A stretch of DNA of 64,000 nt from Croceivirga thetidis (GTDB lineage Bacteria; Bacteroidota; Bacteroidia; Flavobacteriales; Flavobacteriaceae), in contig NZ_JAAWWL010000001.1 of assembly GCF_012272815.1 (NCBI RefSeq), positions 514,929 through 578,928 of the forward strand, read 5' to 3'. The notes under the pieces were generated by a model. The model did not search any database and had not been told where the DNA came from. It was given only the letters and a program-made list of their open reading frames with translations. A program made the position numbers and the translations under genes. Within the stretch, counting starts at the first letter, position 1. Each line of letters opens with the position of its first letter. Shown one piece after another: positions 19,084 through 27,646 of this stretch.

Positions 19084-21336
19084 TTATTCTTTTATGTTTT
19101 GATAATAGGCCAATTGGCCCAATGCTATATTCTCGTCGTTACTTGACATCTCCTTATGAAATAGGAAGTTAATATCATTTTCTTTGGTCATATCCAATAA
19201 TGTTTGTACCAATAAGCGATTTTGAAATACACCCCCGCTACAGGCAATGGTTGATATTTCAAAAGTCTTTGCCATTTTAATCACCACCCCTGCTAGCGTA
19301 TAAATGAAACTGGCTGCTAGCTTTGCTTTTAATTCTCCTTGATTTTTCAGGGTAAGTAAGCGGTCTATAATTGTTTTGGAAGGAACATTTTCAAAGGATT
19401 TTCGCTCCAACAAATCAATACACTCCCCTCGGTATTGCCATGCGAGATTTTCCAAAAGCAACGCAGCTTCTCCTTCATAAGTGGAAACATCCAAAACCTC
19501 CAATAAGGAAGCAACCGCGTCAAACAATCTGCCGACAGAAGATGTTTTGAGTTTTGGATTCTCTTTCAGTTTTTGGTAAATCTTAAATTCCCCTTTTGAA
19601 AATTTGTCTTCAACTTCAGTTTCTGGAGCTACCAAACTGAACAATGACAATCTCGGTTCTTTGGCCATTTTATCTCCTGCCAAGGTGTCGAAGTATTCAA
19701 AGTGTGCCTTTCGGTCCATTTGGTGATTCTCATACACAAAAAACTCCCCACCCCAAATCATGCCATCATCACCTAGACCGGTCCCATCCCAAATCACACC
19801 GAGAACAGGTGTTGTAGTTTCAAATAAATCATGCTCTGCCAAAACACTTGCAAAATGCGCTTTATGGTGTTGCACCTCAATCACAGAAACTTCCCAATTT
19901 GTGGCGAGTTCCTTTCCTAAAATCGTGCTTTGATAAGCAGGATGCTTATCTACCACAACCATTTCTGGCAATTCCTCAAATAGTTGGGTGTACCGTTGCA
20001 AAGTATCCGTGTAACGCTGAAGTACTTCGTAGGAATCTAAATTTCCAAAATAGGGGCTCACATAGGTATGTCCGTTAGGTGTGAAGGCCAGGGTACTTTT
20101 TAAATGTGCCCCCATGGCCAATACCTTCTCGCTAGTCTTGGGGGTGTATCCCATAAGATTAGGAGCCAATCCTCTAGAGCGGCGCAACAAAATTCGCTGC
20201 TTATCCGCAAAATGCATTACCGAGTCATCTTGAGGAAAAACAATTTCCAAATTATGGTTCAAAAAATAATCTGCCACTACATTCAACTTTTCTCTAGCTT
20301 CTTTTTCTGATGAAAGAATTGGTGAACCGTGGATATTTCCACTTGTAGCTACTAAAGGAATTTGTACTTCTATGGAAAGCAAAGTCAACAAAGCACTTGA
20401 GGGCAACATGACCCCGTAGTGGTCTAAACCGGGAGCTACTTCCTCAGCTAGGTGCTCTTTTGTTTGTTGCTTGGCATCTAAAAGTACAATGGGACAGACT
20501 CTTGATTCCAGGGCGTTCTGTTCGTGTTTGGATACCTCATAGGCTTCATGGATTTTTTCCATGTTCGGGTACAACAAAGCAAACGGTTTGGTTGGACGCT
20601 GTTTTCTTTGTCTCAATTTCTTAACGGCTTCAGGATTTGTGGCATCCACACATAACAGGTAACCACTGGTATTTTTCAAAGCGACAATGGCTCCATCCTT
20701 TAGGAAACTAGCAACCGTACTTAAAATCGCCTTTTCGTTTTCGGCAGAAACTGGTTCCCCTGAATTCGATAGCAGTTGCATTGTAATTCCACAATCCTCA
20801 CAACTATTGGTTTGGGAATGGAATCTGGAATCCTTTGGGTTTTCATATTCGACAACGCAGCTTTCACACATAGTGAACTGGTTCATTGAGGTATGTGCCC
20901 GTTCAAATGGAAATTTTTGTGTGATGGCATACCTTGGACCACATTGAGTACAAGTGGTAAAGGGGTACCGATATCTTCGATTCCTTGGGTCTTGAATTTC
21001 CGTTTTACAGGAGTTGCAGATGGCAAAGTCCGCCGTAAGGGGTATCGCTATTTTGGTGGTTTTTTGAGAAGGGATAATAGAAAAGTTTTCGAACTCCATG
21101 GATTCCATTTCCTCCATAGTATGATTTTGGATGATAGCAGCATCCGGTGCTTTTTCCAAAATGTCTTCCATAAAATTCATTAACTCACTTGTTCCATTCA
21201 CATAAATCAAAACCCCATTGGCGTTATTGCTTACTGTACCCTTTAGCTGATATTTTTGGGCCAGGTTAAAGACGAAGGGTCGGAATCCAACTCCTTGTAC
21301 TTGACCACCAACCTGTATTTTATAGGTTTTAAGCAT
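19084..21336 (-). CDS. hypF: Carbamoyltransferase HypF
   Basis: A 750-residue enzyme that uses carbamoyl phosphate and ATP to make the carbamoyl group transferred to HypE. Domains in order: acylphosphatase-like N-terminus (GGQVQGVGFRPFVFNLA), two zinc-finger repeats (CNSCKTEIQDP with CTQCGPR, then CESCVVEYENP with CEDCG), a YrdC-like domain (ALKNTSGYLLCVDATNPEAV, TKPFALLYP), and a Kae1-like C-terminal domain (VQHHKAHFASVLAEH, GVIWDGTGLGDDG, ACSGGVFQNRLLVQTLL). Full length, no missing domain. Three bases before hypC and about five after hypB. Confidence 0.97.
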   Translation of the reverse strand: MLKTYKIQVGGQVQGVGFRPFVFNLAQKYQLKGTVSNNANGVLIYVNGTSELMNFMEDILEKAPDAAIIQNHTMEEMESMEFENFSIIPSQKTTKIAIPLTADFAICNSCKTEIQDPRNRRYRYPFTTCTQCGPRYAITQKFPFERAHTSMNQFTMCESCVVEYENPKDSRFHSQTNSCEDCGITMQLLSNSGEPVSAENEKAILSTVASFLKDGAIVALKNTSGYLLCVDATNPEAVKKLRQRKQRPTKPFALLYPNMEKIHEAYEVSKHEQNALESRVCPIVLLDAKQQTKEHLAEEVAPGLDHYGVMLPSSALLTLLSIEVQIPLVATSGNIHGSPILSSEKEAREKLNVVADYFLNHNLEIVFPQDDSVMHFADKQRILLRRSRGLAPNLMGYTPKTSEKVLAMGAHLKSTLAFTPNGHTYVSPYFGNLDSYEVLQRYTDTLQRYTQLFEELPEMVVVDKHPAYQSTILGKELATNWEVSVIEVQHHKAHFASVLAEHDLFETTTPVLGVIWDGTGLGDDGMIWGGEFFVYENHQMDRKAHFEYFDTLAGDKMAKEPRLSLFSLVAPETEVEDKFSKGEFKIYQKLKENPKLKTSSVGRLFDAVASLLEVLDVSTYEGEAALLLENLAWQYRGECIDLLERKSFENVPSKTIIDRLLTLKNQGELKAKLAASFIYTLAGVVIKMAKTFEISTIACSGGVFQNRLLVQTLLDMTKENDINFLFHKEMSSNDENIALGQLAYYQNIKE

Positions 21337-21341
21337 TCGGC

Positions 21342-22040
21342 TTAAAAGCCTTTCTTATCATTTATTTTTTCAACTAACCAGTCGCACCATTCATCAATGC
21401 CTTCATCAGTTAGTGAGGATATTTGAATCATTTCCAATTCATGGTTGACCTCTCGGGCATCTTTGGTAACCGCATCTACTGAAAACGGTAGATAGGGCAA
21501 CAAATCAGATTTTGACACTAGCATCAAATCACTGGTCAAAAACATCTTTGGATATTTTTTTGGCTTGTCGTCTCCTTCGGTTGTTGCAATCAAGGTTACA
21601 CGAAAATCCTCACCTAAATCAAAGGAAGCCGGGCAAACCAAATTCCCCACATTCTCAATGAATAATAGGTCTATGCTTTCCAAATCAAACTGGTCCAAGA
21701 CCTGATGGACCATTTGGGCTTCCAAATGACATATTCCACCAGTAACAATTTGCAATGCATGAATTCCTGTTTCTCGAATACGCTCCGCATCCCTTTCGGT
21801 TTCCAAATCCCCTACCATAACTGCCAAGTTGATTTTGTCCTTCAATTTTTCCGCGGTCTTTTGCATTAAAGTGGTTTTACCACTTCCGGCAGAAGATGTG
21901 ATGTTTATTAAAAGAGTTTTGGTCTTGGCAACTTCTTTTCGAATAATGTCCGCTACAAAATCGTTAGCCTTTAATAAATGTATATTAGTGTTTTCGCACT
22001 GGACGGTGCCTCTAGCTGCCTTAGTTGACTTTTCTATCAT
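21342..22040 (-). CDS. hypB: Hydrogenase nickel incorporation GTPase HypB
   Basis: A 232-residue GTPase that drives nickel insertion with HypA. The P-loop is TSSAGSGKTTLMQKTAEKL, followed by MVGDLETERDAERI, the metal-binding GGICHLEAQMV, ENVGNLVCPASFDLGE and VSKSDLLPYL (NKxD-like). It lacks the N-terminal His-rich stretch found in many HypB proteins, so it has no nickel-storage function of its own. A His-rich loop is instead found in the nearby permease. It starts three bases after hypA. Confidence 0.97.
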   Translation of the reverse strand: MIEKSTKAARGTVQCENTNIHLLKANDFVADIIRKEVAKTKTLLINITSSAGSGKTTLMQKTAEKLKDKINLAVMVGDLETERDAERIRETGIHALQIVTGGICHLEAQMVHQVLDQFDLESIDLLFIENVGNLVCPASFDLGEDFRVTLIATTEGDDKPKKYPKMFLTSDLMLVSKSDLLPYLPFSVDAVTKDAREVNHELEMIQISSLTDEGIDEWCDWLVEKINDKKGF

Positions 22041-22043
22041 AGC

Positions 22044-22391
22044 TTAATCTTCAAATTCTACTTTATGTATTAACAATTCTTCTCCTTGAATCACATTTTT
22101 GCTCGGTCGTTCACAATTATCACAGAGAAATCTATAGTTTTTCACTAGGGTTATATGATTGCAAACTTCACACTGAATCTTGAGTTCAGTAGATTCTATA
22201 TTCAATTTCACCGCACTGTACTCTGGATGGGACATGTGATATGCGCTGTAAGCATTATGGAGCAACCTAGGTTCAATATTCGAAAGTATTCCCACCTTTA
22301 GGTGGATGGATTTCATTTTATCGAGCTTTTCCTTTTCGAACTCCATTTCTAAAGTCCTCATGATGCTATTTACTATGGATGTCTCGTGCAT
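22044..22391 (-). CDS. hypA: Hydrogenase nickel metallochaperone HypA
   Basis: A 115-residue nickel carrier. It starts with MHETSIVNSIM, where Met1-His2-Glu3 form the nickel site, and has a zinc site made of two CxxC pairs (CEVCN and CDNCERPS) about 20 residues apart. Length is typical. It follows the TPR gene by four bases and precedes hypB by three, so it starts the accessory part of the operon. Confidence 0.96.
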   Translation of the reverse strand: MHETSIVNSIMRTLEMEFEKEKLDKMKSIHLKVGILSNIEPRLLHNAYSAYHMSHPEYSAVKLNIESTELKIQCEVCNHITLVKNYRFLCDNCERPSKNVIQGEELLIHKVEFED

Positions 22392-22395
22392 AAGC

Positions 22396-23871
22396 TTAAA
22401 TTATTGCTTTTAATTTTTCTAATTTTTCCAGTTGTTCCTCAGCTCGATTCAAGAGGTTTTCGTCAGTAACCAACGATTTCACCTCTTCTACTTTTTTCCG
22501 CATCGATTGCAATCTTTCTTCCTCCTGTTTTCCATCTTCATTGTGCATCAACCAGCCCAATTCCAATTGGTTCAAAAGGGTCAATGCACGTTCGGTGGGA
22601 TATTTTTCCGTTGTGCGGATTTCCAACGCATTTTCGAAAAGACCGTAAGCCTTTTCATGATTGTTATGAAGTTTTGCGGGAGGAAAATCCATCAAAGCTG
22701 TAGCATAGTTATGACAGACCATGGCGTGTTCATAAGGGTGGGTCTCCTTTGTATAGAATTCTAGTGCTTCCTTGAAGGCTGAAGCACAAAACGCCGTCCA
22801 CATTGGTTTTTCATCTGGCGGCGCGGGAATCTCGGAATAGATGAGTGCCAAGGAATGTTGGATTTCAGCAAAGTAATCTGGATGCGAATCTTTTTTAAAG
22901 ACTTTCAAGGTATCCTGAAAAGCATTAATCGCCGCTTTATAATATTGAGGACTTCCATTCTTGGACCAATGGTAAAGAAGATGCGCTTTCTTTAAGCCTG
23001 CCTCACCTAAAAACTCTGTTACCTCCTCTTCCTTGAACGTTTTAATTGCTGTATTGATATGTTCCTTAGCCAAAGGGAAATCCCCTAGAAAATTGGCAAC
23101 ATCGCAGGCTTCCATAGCCAATAGGGCTGCATTCAAGTTTAAATCATGTGCTTGAAGGTATTGAATGCATTCTTCTTGTTTTACCAAGATACTTTTTAGG
23201 GTATCTGGATCATAGGGAAGCTGTAAATTTTTAAAGCTAGCGGTACACCATTGCATGGATAACGCAAGTTGAGCGGCTTTTGAATTTGCTTCTTTAAGAA
23301 ATGATTCACTAGCTACTATGGTATCTTCAAACAATTGGGCATCCAACAGAAGGTTGAGATAGTGTTTGGCTGTATAGCTTTTTACATCAGAACTACTTGC
23401 CTGTTGAAGGGCATTTGCGTAAAGTTCTCGCAACTCATTAAAGCTGATTCTTGGAGAGAGATTGCTGTAATGATGAAGAATAGCTTTGTTATGCGCATTT
23501 AAATCGAATAGCTCTTCTAATTCGATTTCATAACCAAACTTGAGTTTGGTAGCTAACAATAGATGTTTGTATGAGGAGTCAGATTCAGAAATGTACTGAA
23601 AGGCTTGTTGCTCGTTCCCAATTTTATAGAAAACTAAGGCCAATAAACTAGCTTCGCTCAATACCACAGAAGGAAAAAGATAGGGAGGTTCGGTATCGAA
23701 CCAATCAATTGTTGAATGAATCTCCTTCCCTTCTACACGAAGTATTTTATCACTTTTTTCTAAAGGTGAATCCTCAGTCGAGACTTGCACCAACTCATTT
23801 AAGTGGTCCACCGAATCAATGATTTCCTTAATCTGGAATTCATGCTCAGTTGTTGTTAATATCGTAATCAT
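22396..23871 (-). CDS. TPR-repeat protein in hydrogenase operon, function unknown
   Basis: A 491-residue soluble protein, almost wholly alpha-helical with degenerate TPR-like repeats. Examples are AALLAMEACDVANFLGDFPLAK, seen here only in part, YYKAAINAFQDTLKVFKKDS and KAYGLFENALEIRTTEKYPT. The first 60 residues (MITILTTTEHEFQIKEI) are not repeat-like. No signal peptide or catalytic motif is apparent. It overlaps the upstream small gene by about 26 bases and lies four bases before hypA, so it is co-expressed with maturation genes. It is probably a protein-interaction factor in hydrogenase assembly or localisation; the role is inferred from position. Confidence 0.8.
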   Translation of the reverse strand: MITILTTTEHEFQIKEIIDSVDHLNELVQVSTEDSPLEKSDKILRVEGKEIHSTIDWFDTEPPYLFPSVVLSEASLLALVFYKIGNEQQAFQYISESDSSYKHLLLATKLKFGYEIELEELFDLNAHNKAILHHYSNLSPRISFNELRELYANALQQASSSDVKSYTAKHYLNLLLDAQLFEDTIVASESFLKEANSKAAQLALSMQWCTASFKNLQLPYDPDTLKSILVKQEECIQYLQAHDLNLNAALLAMEACDVANFLGDFPLAKEHINTAIKTFKEEEVTEFLGEAGLKKAHLLYHWSKNGSPQYYKAAINAFQDTLKVFKKDSHPDYFAEIQHSLALIYSEIPAPPDEKPMWTAFCASAFKEALEFYTKETHPYEHAMVCHNYATALMDFPPAKLHNNHEKAYGLFENALEIRTTEKYPTERALTLLNQLELGWLMHNEDGKQEEERLQSMRKKVEEVKSLVTDENLLNRAEEQLEKLEKLKAII

Positions 23872-24112
23872 CCTTTTTCACTTTTTGTGTTCCTCTTGTG
23901 TCTTTCGCCGCCGTCAGCTGCATGTTCCTGGCGTGAATTTCCGCCAAACGTCTGGAACGATAATCTGCAATTTCATTCACCAACACCCGTGATGGGTTGT
24001 TTGTATCAATAAAGACCAGCGAGACCACCCACCTTCCCCGTTCCTCCTCAATTCGGGTCTGTACTTCAGCGTCTTGTAACCAGGCATCATCATCTTTTTC
24101 GCCTCCTCTCAT
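23846..24112 (-). CDS. Small conserved-position protein of hydrogenase operon, unknown
   Basis: An 88-residue highly charged protein (MRGGEKDDDAWLQDAEVQ at the start, KVKKDDYDINNN at the end). The middle, ERGRWVVSLVFIDTNNPSR, looks like a beta-strand segment and is followed by an Arg-rich helix (EIADYRSRRLAEIHARNM). No known motif, signal peptide or membrane segment. It overlaps the upstream 105-residue gene by four bases and the downstream TPR gene by about 26 bases. This tight packing between the protease and hyp genes supports it being real. I do not recognise the family. Confidence 0.7.
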   Translation of the reverse strand: MRGGEKDDDAWLQDAEVQTRIEEERGRWVVSLVFIDTNNPSRVLVNEIADYRSRRLAEIHARNMQLTAAKDTRGTQKVKKDDYDINNN

Positions 24113-24426
24113 ACCGATATTTTCAGAAGATTGGTTTTTTCAATCCATTCATAATTCAGCTCACGGTCTGAAGTGTCTAAATCATTATCAATAAATATTT
24201 CCCGAACAGCCAGAACTTTATCCCCTTTCAAGTTTCGGTCCTTTAGCAAGAATTGCGTGGGTTCATACATTTTTACAAACCATTGACTGCTAACCGGAGT
24301 GATTAAGAGGTGTTTTTTTTCTTTTACGTAAGTCACATAAGCGTAATGAATTTGTTGGAATACCTTTTGTACCAGCTCCGCCTGTAACAAGACATGGGAT
24401 GACCTCAAAACCACATCGGAATTCAT
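24109..24426 (-). CDS. Small hydrogenase-operon protein, unknown
   Basis: A 105-residue protein of mixed alpha/beta appearance (MNSDVVLRSSHVLLQAELVQ, AYVTYVKEKKHLLITPVSSQ, EPTQFLLKDRNLKGDK). No Cys ligands, signal peptide or membrane segment. It overlaps the maturation protease gene upstream and the 88-residue gene downstream by four bases each, so it is translationally coupled to both. Its coupling to the protease suggests a part in large-subunit processing or assembly, but no function can be read from the sequence. Confidence 0.7.
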   Translation of the reverse strand: MNSDVVLRSSHVLLQAELVQKVFQQIHYAYVTYVKEKKHLLITPVSSQWFVKMYEPTQFLLKDRNLKGDKVLAVREIFIDNDLDTSDRELNYEWIEKTNLLKISV

Positions 24427-24902
24427 GATACCTTAAGTGCTTTAAGTTCATCCATAATGTGGGTTACCACTTTATCTCCAGCCTCCTTAACAGTTGGGCT
24501 TAAATCTACCTCTAACCTTGTGTTGTCGATTGCAATGAGGTATACACTGATATCCTCAGGGTAAGAATCTCCCATAATCTTTTTGGCGTAGGAAAGCGCT
24601 TGGTCCCATTTCATTCCATGAAGAAAAACCATAGGGTCTTCTTCCGGAGCACGCAGTACTTCTTCCGCTGGAACCTTAAACAAAGTTCCAATGGGTTCAT
24701 TCGTGTTGATTACGGCGTCAACCAAAATAATTTTATCATGACCCTTTAGTCCAAAAAGAACTTCAAAGGCAGCAGTCCCCATATCAAAAAGGCTCACAGC
24801 ATCAGTATTGCCAATACTTTTCCGGAGTTCCTCTATTACATAAATACCGATAGCGTCATCACTTCTTACCGGATTTCCAAAACCCATTATGGCTGTTCTC
24901 AT
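24423..24902 (-). CDS. hupD: [NiFe]-hydrogenase maturation endopeptidase
   Basis: A 159-residue protease that removes the C-terminal extension of the large subunit after nickel insertion. The start MRTAIMGFGNPVRSDDAIGI carries the family GxGNxxxxDD motif with the first nickel-sensing acidic residue; DMGTAAFEVLFGL and IILVDAVIN supply the next. I chose the ATG at 24902, preceded by an AGAAG-like sequence, over a TTG 20 codons upstream. The added 20 residues (rich in Ser, Arg, Lys) would be unlike the family and would begin inside the stem-loop at 24935-24970. The gene overlaps the next small gene by four bases. Confidence 0.93.
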   Translation of the reverse strand: MRTAIMGFGNPVRSDDAIGIYVIEELRKSIGNTDAVSLFDMGTAAFEVLFGLKGHDKIILVDAVINTNEPIGTLFKVPAEEVLRAPEEDPMVFLHGMKWDQALSYAKKIMGDSYPEDISVYLIAIDNTRLEVDLSPTVKEAGDKVVTHIMDELKALKVS

Positions 24903-24934
24903 CAATCTTCTTTTTCTATTGGTTTTTGAAAAGT

Positions 24935-24970
24935 GAGACCTGCTGGGCAGCAATAAGCCCAACAGGTCTC
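24935..24970 (-). terminator. Strong stem-loop between hydrogenase large subunit and protease genes
   Basis: Two 13-base arms (GAGACCTGTTGGG and its partner) pair with a single mismatch, or a G-U pair in RNA, around a 10-base loop. It lies between the large-subunit stop (25004) and the protease start (24902). Only a short TTTT follows on the minus strand, so it may partly terminate transcription or protect the 3' end of the structural-gene mRNA, giving more structural than maturation protein. Confidence 0.6.
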
Positions 24971-25003
24971 AAATTATATTGGTTTTGTTTAACGTTCCTT
25001 TTT

Positions 25004-26599
25004 CTAAATCTTGAATTTTGAAAGTTCAACGCCGCTCTTTTCGTCATGGGCGTGTACCGTGCACACTAAACATGAATCAAATGAACGGGCCACCATTCCT
25101 ACTTCAACTGGGTCTTTCACGTCCTCAATATCCGTACCTTCCAAAGCCGCTTCAATAGGACCAGGATTATCATTTCCATCATTGGGCCCAACATTCCATG
25201 TGGTAGGGGCCATAACTTGATAGTTTTTGATAACGCCATTCTCCACTTCGATCCAGTGCGCCAAAGCACCTCTTGCCGCTTCGGTAGCTCCAAATCCTTT
25301 ACCATCCTTTTCAACAGGTTTGTTATAGAAGTCCCCATCCAAATCAATTTGACCTAACCATTCATTGATCAATTGGTAGATTCTAGGAGCCTCGTGAACT
25401 CTGGCCAACACTCGAGTAAATACACTAGCGCCACCTAGTTTACGATAAGCATCAATAAAAAATGGGTCTCTGATTTGATGTTCATGATTAGCCGGATTAC
25501 CTGCCATGATACAACGCGCCATAGGTCCAGCTTCGGCTGCATAACCATCATATCTTGGAGCTTTGGCCCAACTGTATTTCCCATCAAAATCTGAATGATG
25601 TAAAGGTTGCGATTTCACTGGGGTTGGAATTGGTTCGTCCCATGGGTGCAATCCATCTTCCTGGTCACCAAACCAAGAATGCTTCACATGCTCGCTGACC
25701 TTCATGTGGTCAAACTCATGCCAATTCTCTCCATCGAAGAAACCACTAGGACTAATCAAAGCTTTGTTTCGGCCTTCTATTGTAGGATTATTGTACATGT
25801 CTTTATGTAAGTAGGTGCCAAACGCCAAGAATTTCTCAACCCCTTTACCAAACTTGTCTAAACCGAATTCAAGCCCTGCTCTAATATATAGGCCTAAATC
25901 ACTGTTCTTATGTGAATCACTTTCTTCTAACCAAGCTAGCATATCTTCCCACGACTTGATTTCCATATATCTTTCAATGGTACAGCCCAACCAAACTGGT
26001 TCTAACCAGTCGTTTTTGAATTGGGTCATAATCGCATAGGCCCTGGTTATATCCTTTAAGGTAGGCGCACACATAACCCCACCGGGTACCATATAACTGG
26101 AGTGCGGCCACTGTCCTCCAAAAAGAGCATATACTTGTACCGGAAGTCCACTTGCGGTCAATCCCGTTTGAAAGGTTTCCCCAACGTATGCCGACCATCG
26201 TTTCACCACCTCTTTATATAAGGGTTTATTCGCAAATTTCTTGTTTGCCATGTCAGTAGCGAAGATGGCGTAAAACCATCGTGGGATACTTTGGATGGTT
26301 TCCGTGGCTTGTCCAATTGCTCTTAGCAAAAGAGCGTTTGGTGAAAGTTGCGTTCCCCAAGCGGTATCCAATGCCGACGAAGCACAATAGAGGTGTGAAC
26401 CCCCGCAAATACCACAGATTCTTGGAGTAACGATTAACCCAGATTGTGGGTCTTTCCCTGCCATAATTTTTTCAAACCCACGGAACATTGCCGCCTGGGT
26501 ATGGGCTTTGGTCACTTTGCCTTCATCGATGTACACTTTTACATCTAAATCTCCCTCGACACGACCAACGGGAGAAATATTCAATTCTTTAACTGCCAT
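25004..26599 (-). CDS. hupL: [NiFe]-hydrogenase large subunit, group 2a (HupL/HucL type)
   Basis: A 531-residue catalytic subunit that oxidises H2 at a Ni-Fe centre. The nickel ligands are in RICGICGGSHLYCASS near residues 60-75 and in SFDSCLVCTVH near the C-terminus. The 15 residues after that His (AHDEKSGVELSKFKI) are the peptide removed by the maturation protease. It has no export signal, as expected for a cytosolic uptake enzyme, and starts 22 bases after the small subunit gene. Combined with the small subunit, the type is that of cyanobacterial HupL and mycobacterial HucL, enzymes of high H2 affinity. Subgroup assignment is from memory of those families. Confidence 0.92.
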   Translation of the reverse strand: MAVKELNISPVGRVEGDLDVKVYIDEGKVTKAHTQAAMFRGFEKIMAGKDPQSGLIVTPRICGICGGSHLYCASSALDTAWGTQLSPNALLLRAIGQATETIQSIPRWFYAIFATDMANKKFANKPLYKEVVKRWSAYVGETFQTGLTASGLPVQVYALFGGQWPHSSYMVPGGVMCAPTLKDITRAYAIMTQFKNDWLEPVWLGCTIERYMEIKSWEDMLAWLEESDSHKNSDLGLYIRAGLEFGLDKFGKGVEKFLAFGTYLHKDMYNNPTIEGRNKALISPSGFFDGENWHEFDHMKVSEHVKHSWFGDQEDGLHPWDEPIPTPVKSQPLHHSDFDGKYSWAKAPRYDGYAAEAGPMARCIMAGNPANHEHQIRDPFFIDAYRKLGGASVFTRVLARVHEAPRIYQLINEWLGQIDLDGDFYNKPVEKDGKGFGATEAARGALAHWIEVENGVIKNYQVMAPTTWNVGPNDGNDNPGPIEAALEGTDIEDVKDPVEVGMVARSFDSCLVCTVHAHDEKSGVELSKFKI

Positions 26600-26621
26600 T
26601 TTATTTTTCTAGTAAGTTTAA

Positions 26622-27581
26622 TTATTTGGAAGCCTCCATTATACGGTTGTTCTTTGGCATTACTTTTTGGAATCCTGCTTCCATGTAATAGGCCAATTTT
26701 GTTCTTCCCGTAGGAACTTCTTTAGGCAGGAAGCCTAAATATTTCATGGTTTTGAAAACACTTCCTTTTTGGAGGTCATTATGTGGAAATCCAGGTTCTG
26801 TACAACCCAAACAAGGATGATTGGCCCTTGTTTTACTTGATTGTCTATTCCACAGTATATTGTTACAGCTTGCTCGAGTCATTGGGCCCCTGCATCCTAC
26901 TTCGTAGAAGAGACATCCACCACGTCTACCAAATCCACCATCGACCTTTTGTGCAAAATTGGTCACATTGGTACAACCGTCTTGAACAAAATTGGTGAAG
27001 AAGGTTTTTGGACGATGATATTCATCAATAAGAACATCCCCAATCCTACCCACAGCTATGGCCACTAAAATTTGTGTGATCCAATCTGGGTGTGCAGGGC
27101 ATCCAGGTACATTGATAACGGGCAGTCCGCCTTTGGATACATAATCCGCTCCAAGAAAACCGCCTTTGGCTTTTTTATGGAATTGCAGTCCTGTAGATTC
27201 ACTCGGATTTGGCGGAACTGCAGGAATACCCCCCCAGGTAGCGCAATCGCCAATAGCGACTACATAACCCGCTACTTCAGACAGTTCTTTAATCCAATCC
27301 ATCATCGGCCTGTCAGCAAAAAAGTTCATGGTACCCGTACCATTCGGCCCTTGAATCAATGAGCCTTCGTAGACCAGAATATCCATTTGCACTTTACCAT
27401 CTAGGATATCCTTTAATAAGTCCTGTACTTGGTCTCCGATCTGGAGACCAGTGGTAGGGTGCCAAAGAATATTGAGTCCAAAATCAGTAATCAATTCTAC
27501 CACTGTGGGTTCTTCGGCGTTCAGAAAAGACATCGTGTTACCACTACATGCCCCCCCTTGTAACCATAAAACATTTGCCAT
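26622..27581 (-). CDS. hupS: [NiFe]-hydrogenase small subunit, group 2a (HupS/HucS type)
   Basis: A 319-residue electron-transfer subunit with three iron-sulfur clusters. It starts directly with NVLWLQGGACSGNTMSFLN and has no Tat signal, as in cyanobacterial HupS. In the usual CxxC proximal motif the second Cys is Asn15 here (CSGN). The other proximal ligands are in AIGDCATWGG and NVPGCPAHPDW, so this cluster has three Cys ligands. Medial and distal ligands are seen in HRPKTFFTNFVQDGC, GGCLFYEVGCRGP and HPCLGCTEPGFPHND. It is the first gene of the operon, preceded by an AT-rich region with a long palindrome. Confidence 0.92.
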   Translation of the reverse strand: MANVLWLQGGACSGNTMSFLNAEEPTVVELITDFGLNILWHPTTGLQIGDQVQDLLKDILDGKVQMDILVYEGSLIQGPNGTGTMNFFADRPMMDWIKELSEVAGYVVAIGDCATWGGIPAVPPNPSESTGLQFHKKAKGGFLGADYVSKGGLPVINVPGCPAHPDWITQILVAIAVGRIGDVLIDEYHRPKTFFTNFVQDGCTNVTNFAQKVDGGFGRRGGCLFYEVGCRGPMTRASCNNILWNRQSSKTRANHPCLGCTEPGFPHNDLQKGSVFKTMKYLGFLPKEVPTGRTKLAYYMEAGFQKVMPKNNRIMEASK

Positions 27582-27617
27582 AGTTTAGTTGTTAGGTGTT
27601 TGACGATTCGTAAATAT

Positions 27618-27646
27618 TATTAAACAATATTCAATATTGTTTAATA
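27618..27646. promoter_or_regulatory. Perfect 29-bp palindrome upstream of hydrogenase small-subunit gene
   Basis: Two 14-base arms pair perfectly around a single central base (27632); the core half-site is TTAAACAATATT. It ends 36 bases upstream of the small-subunit ATG, the position of an operator or activator site for the whole operon. It does not match the Fnr/Crp consensus (TTGAT-N4-ATCAA). An AT-rich transcription-terminator role is less likely because no gene ends here. The binding protein is unknown. Confidence 0.65.

Noticed and set aside
24109-24426. Considered as the HucM-type membrane-stalk subunit
   Set aside because: Too short, different position, and no resemblance that I can identify; left as unknown.
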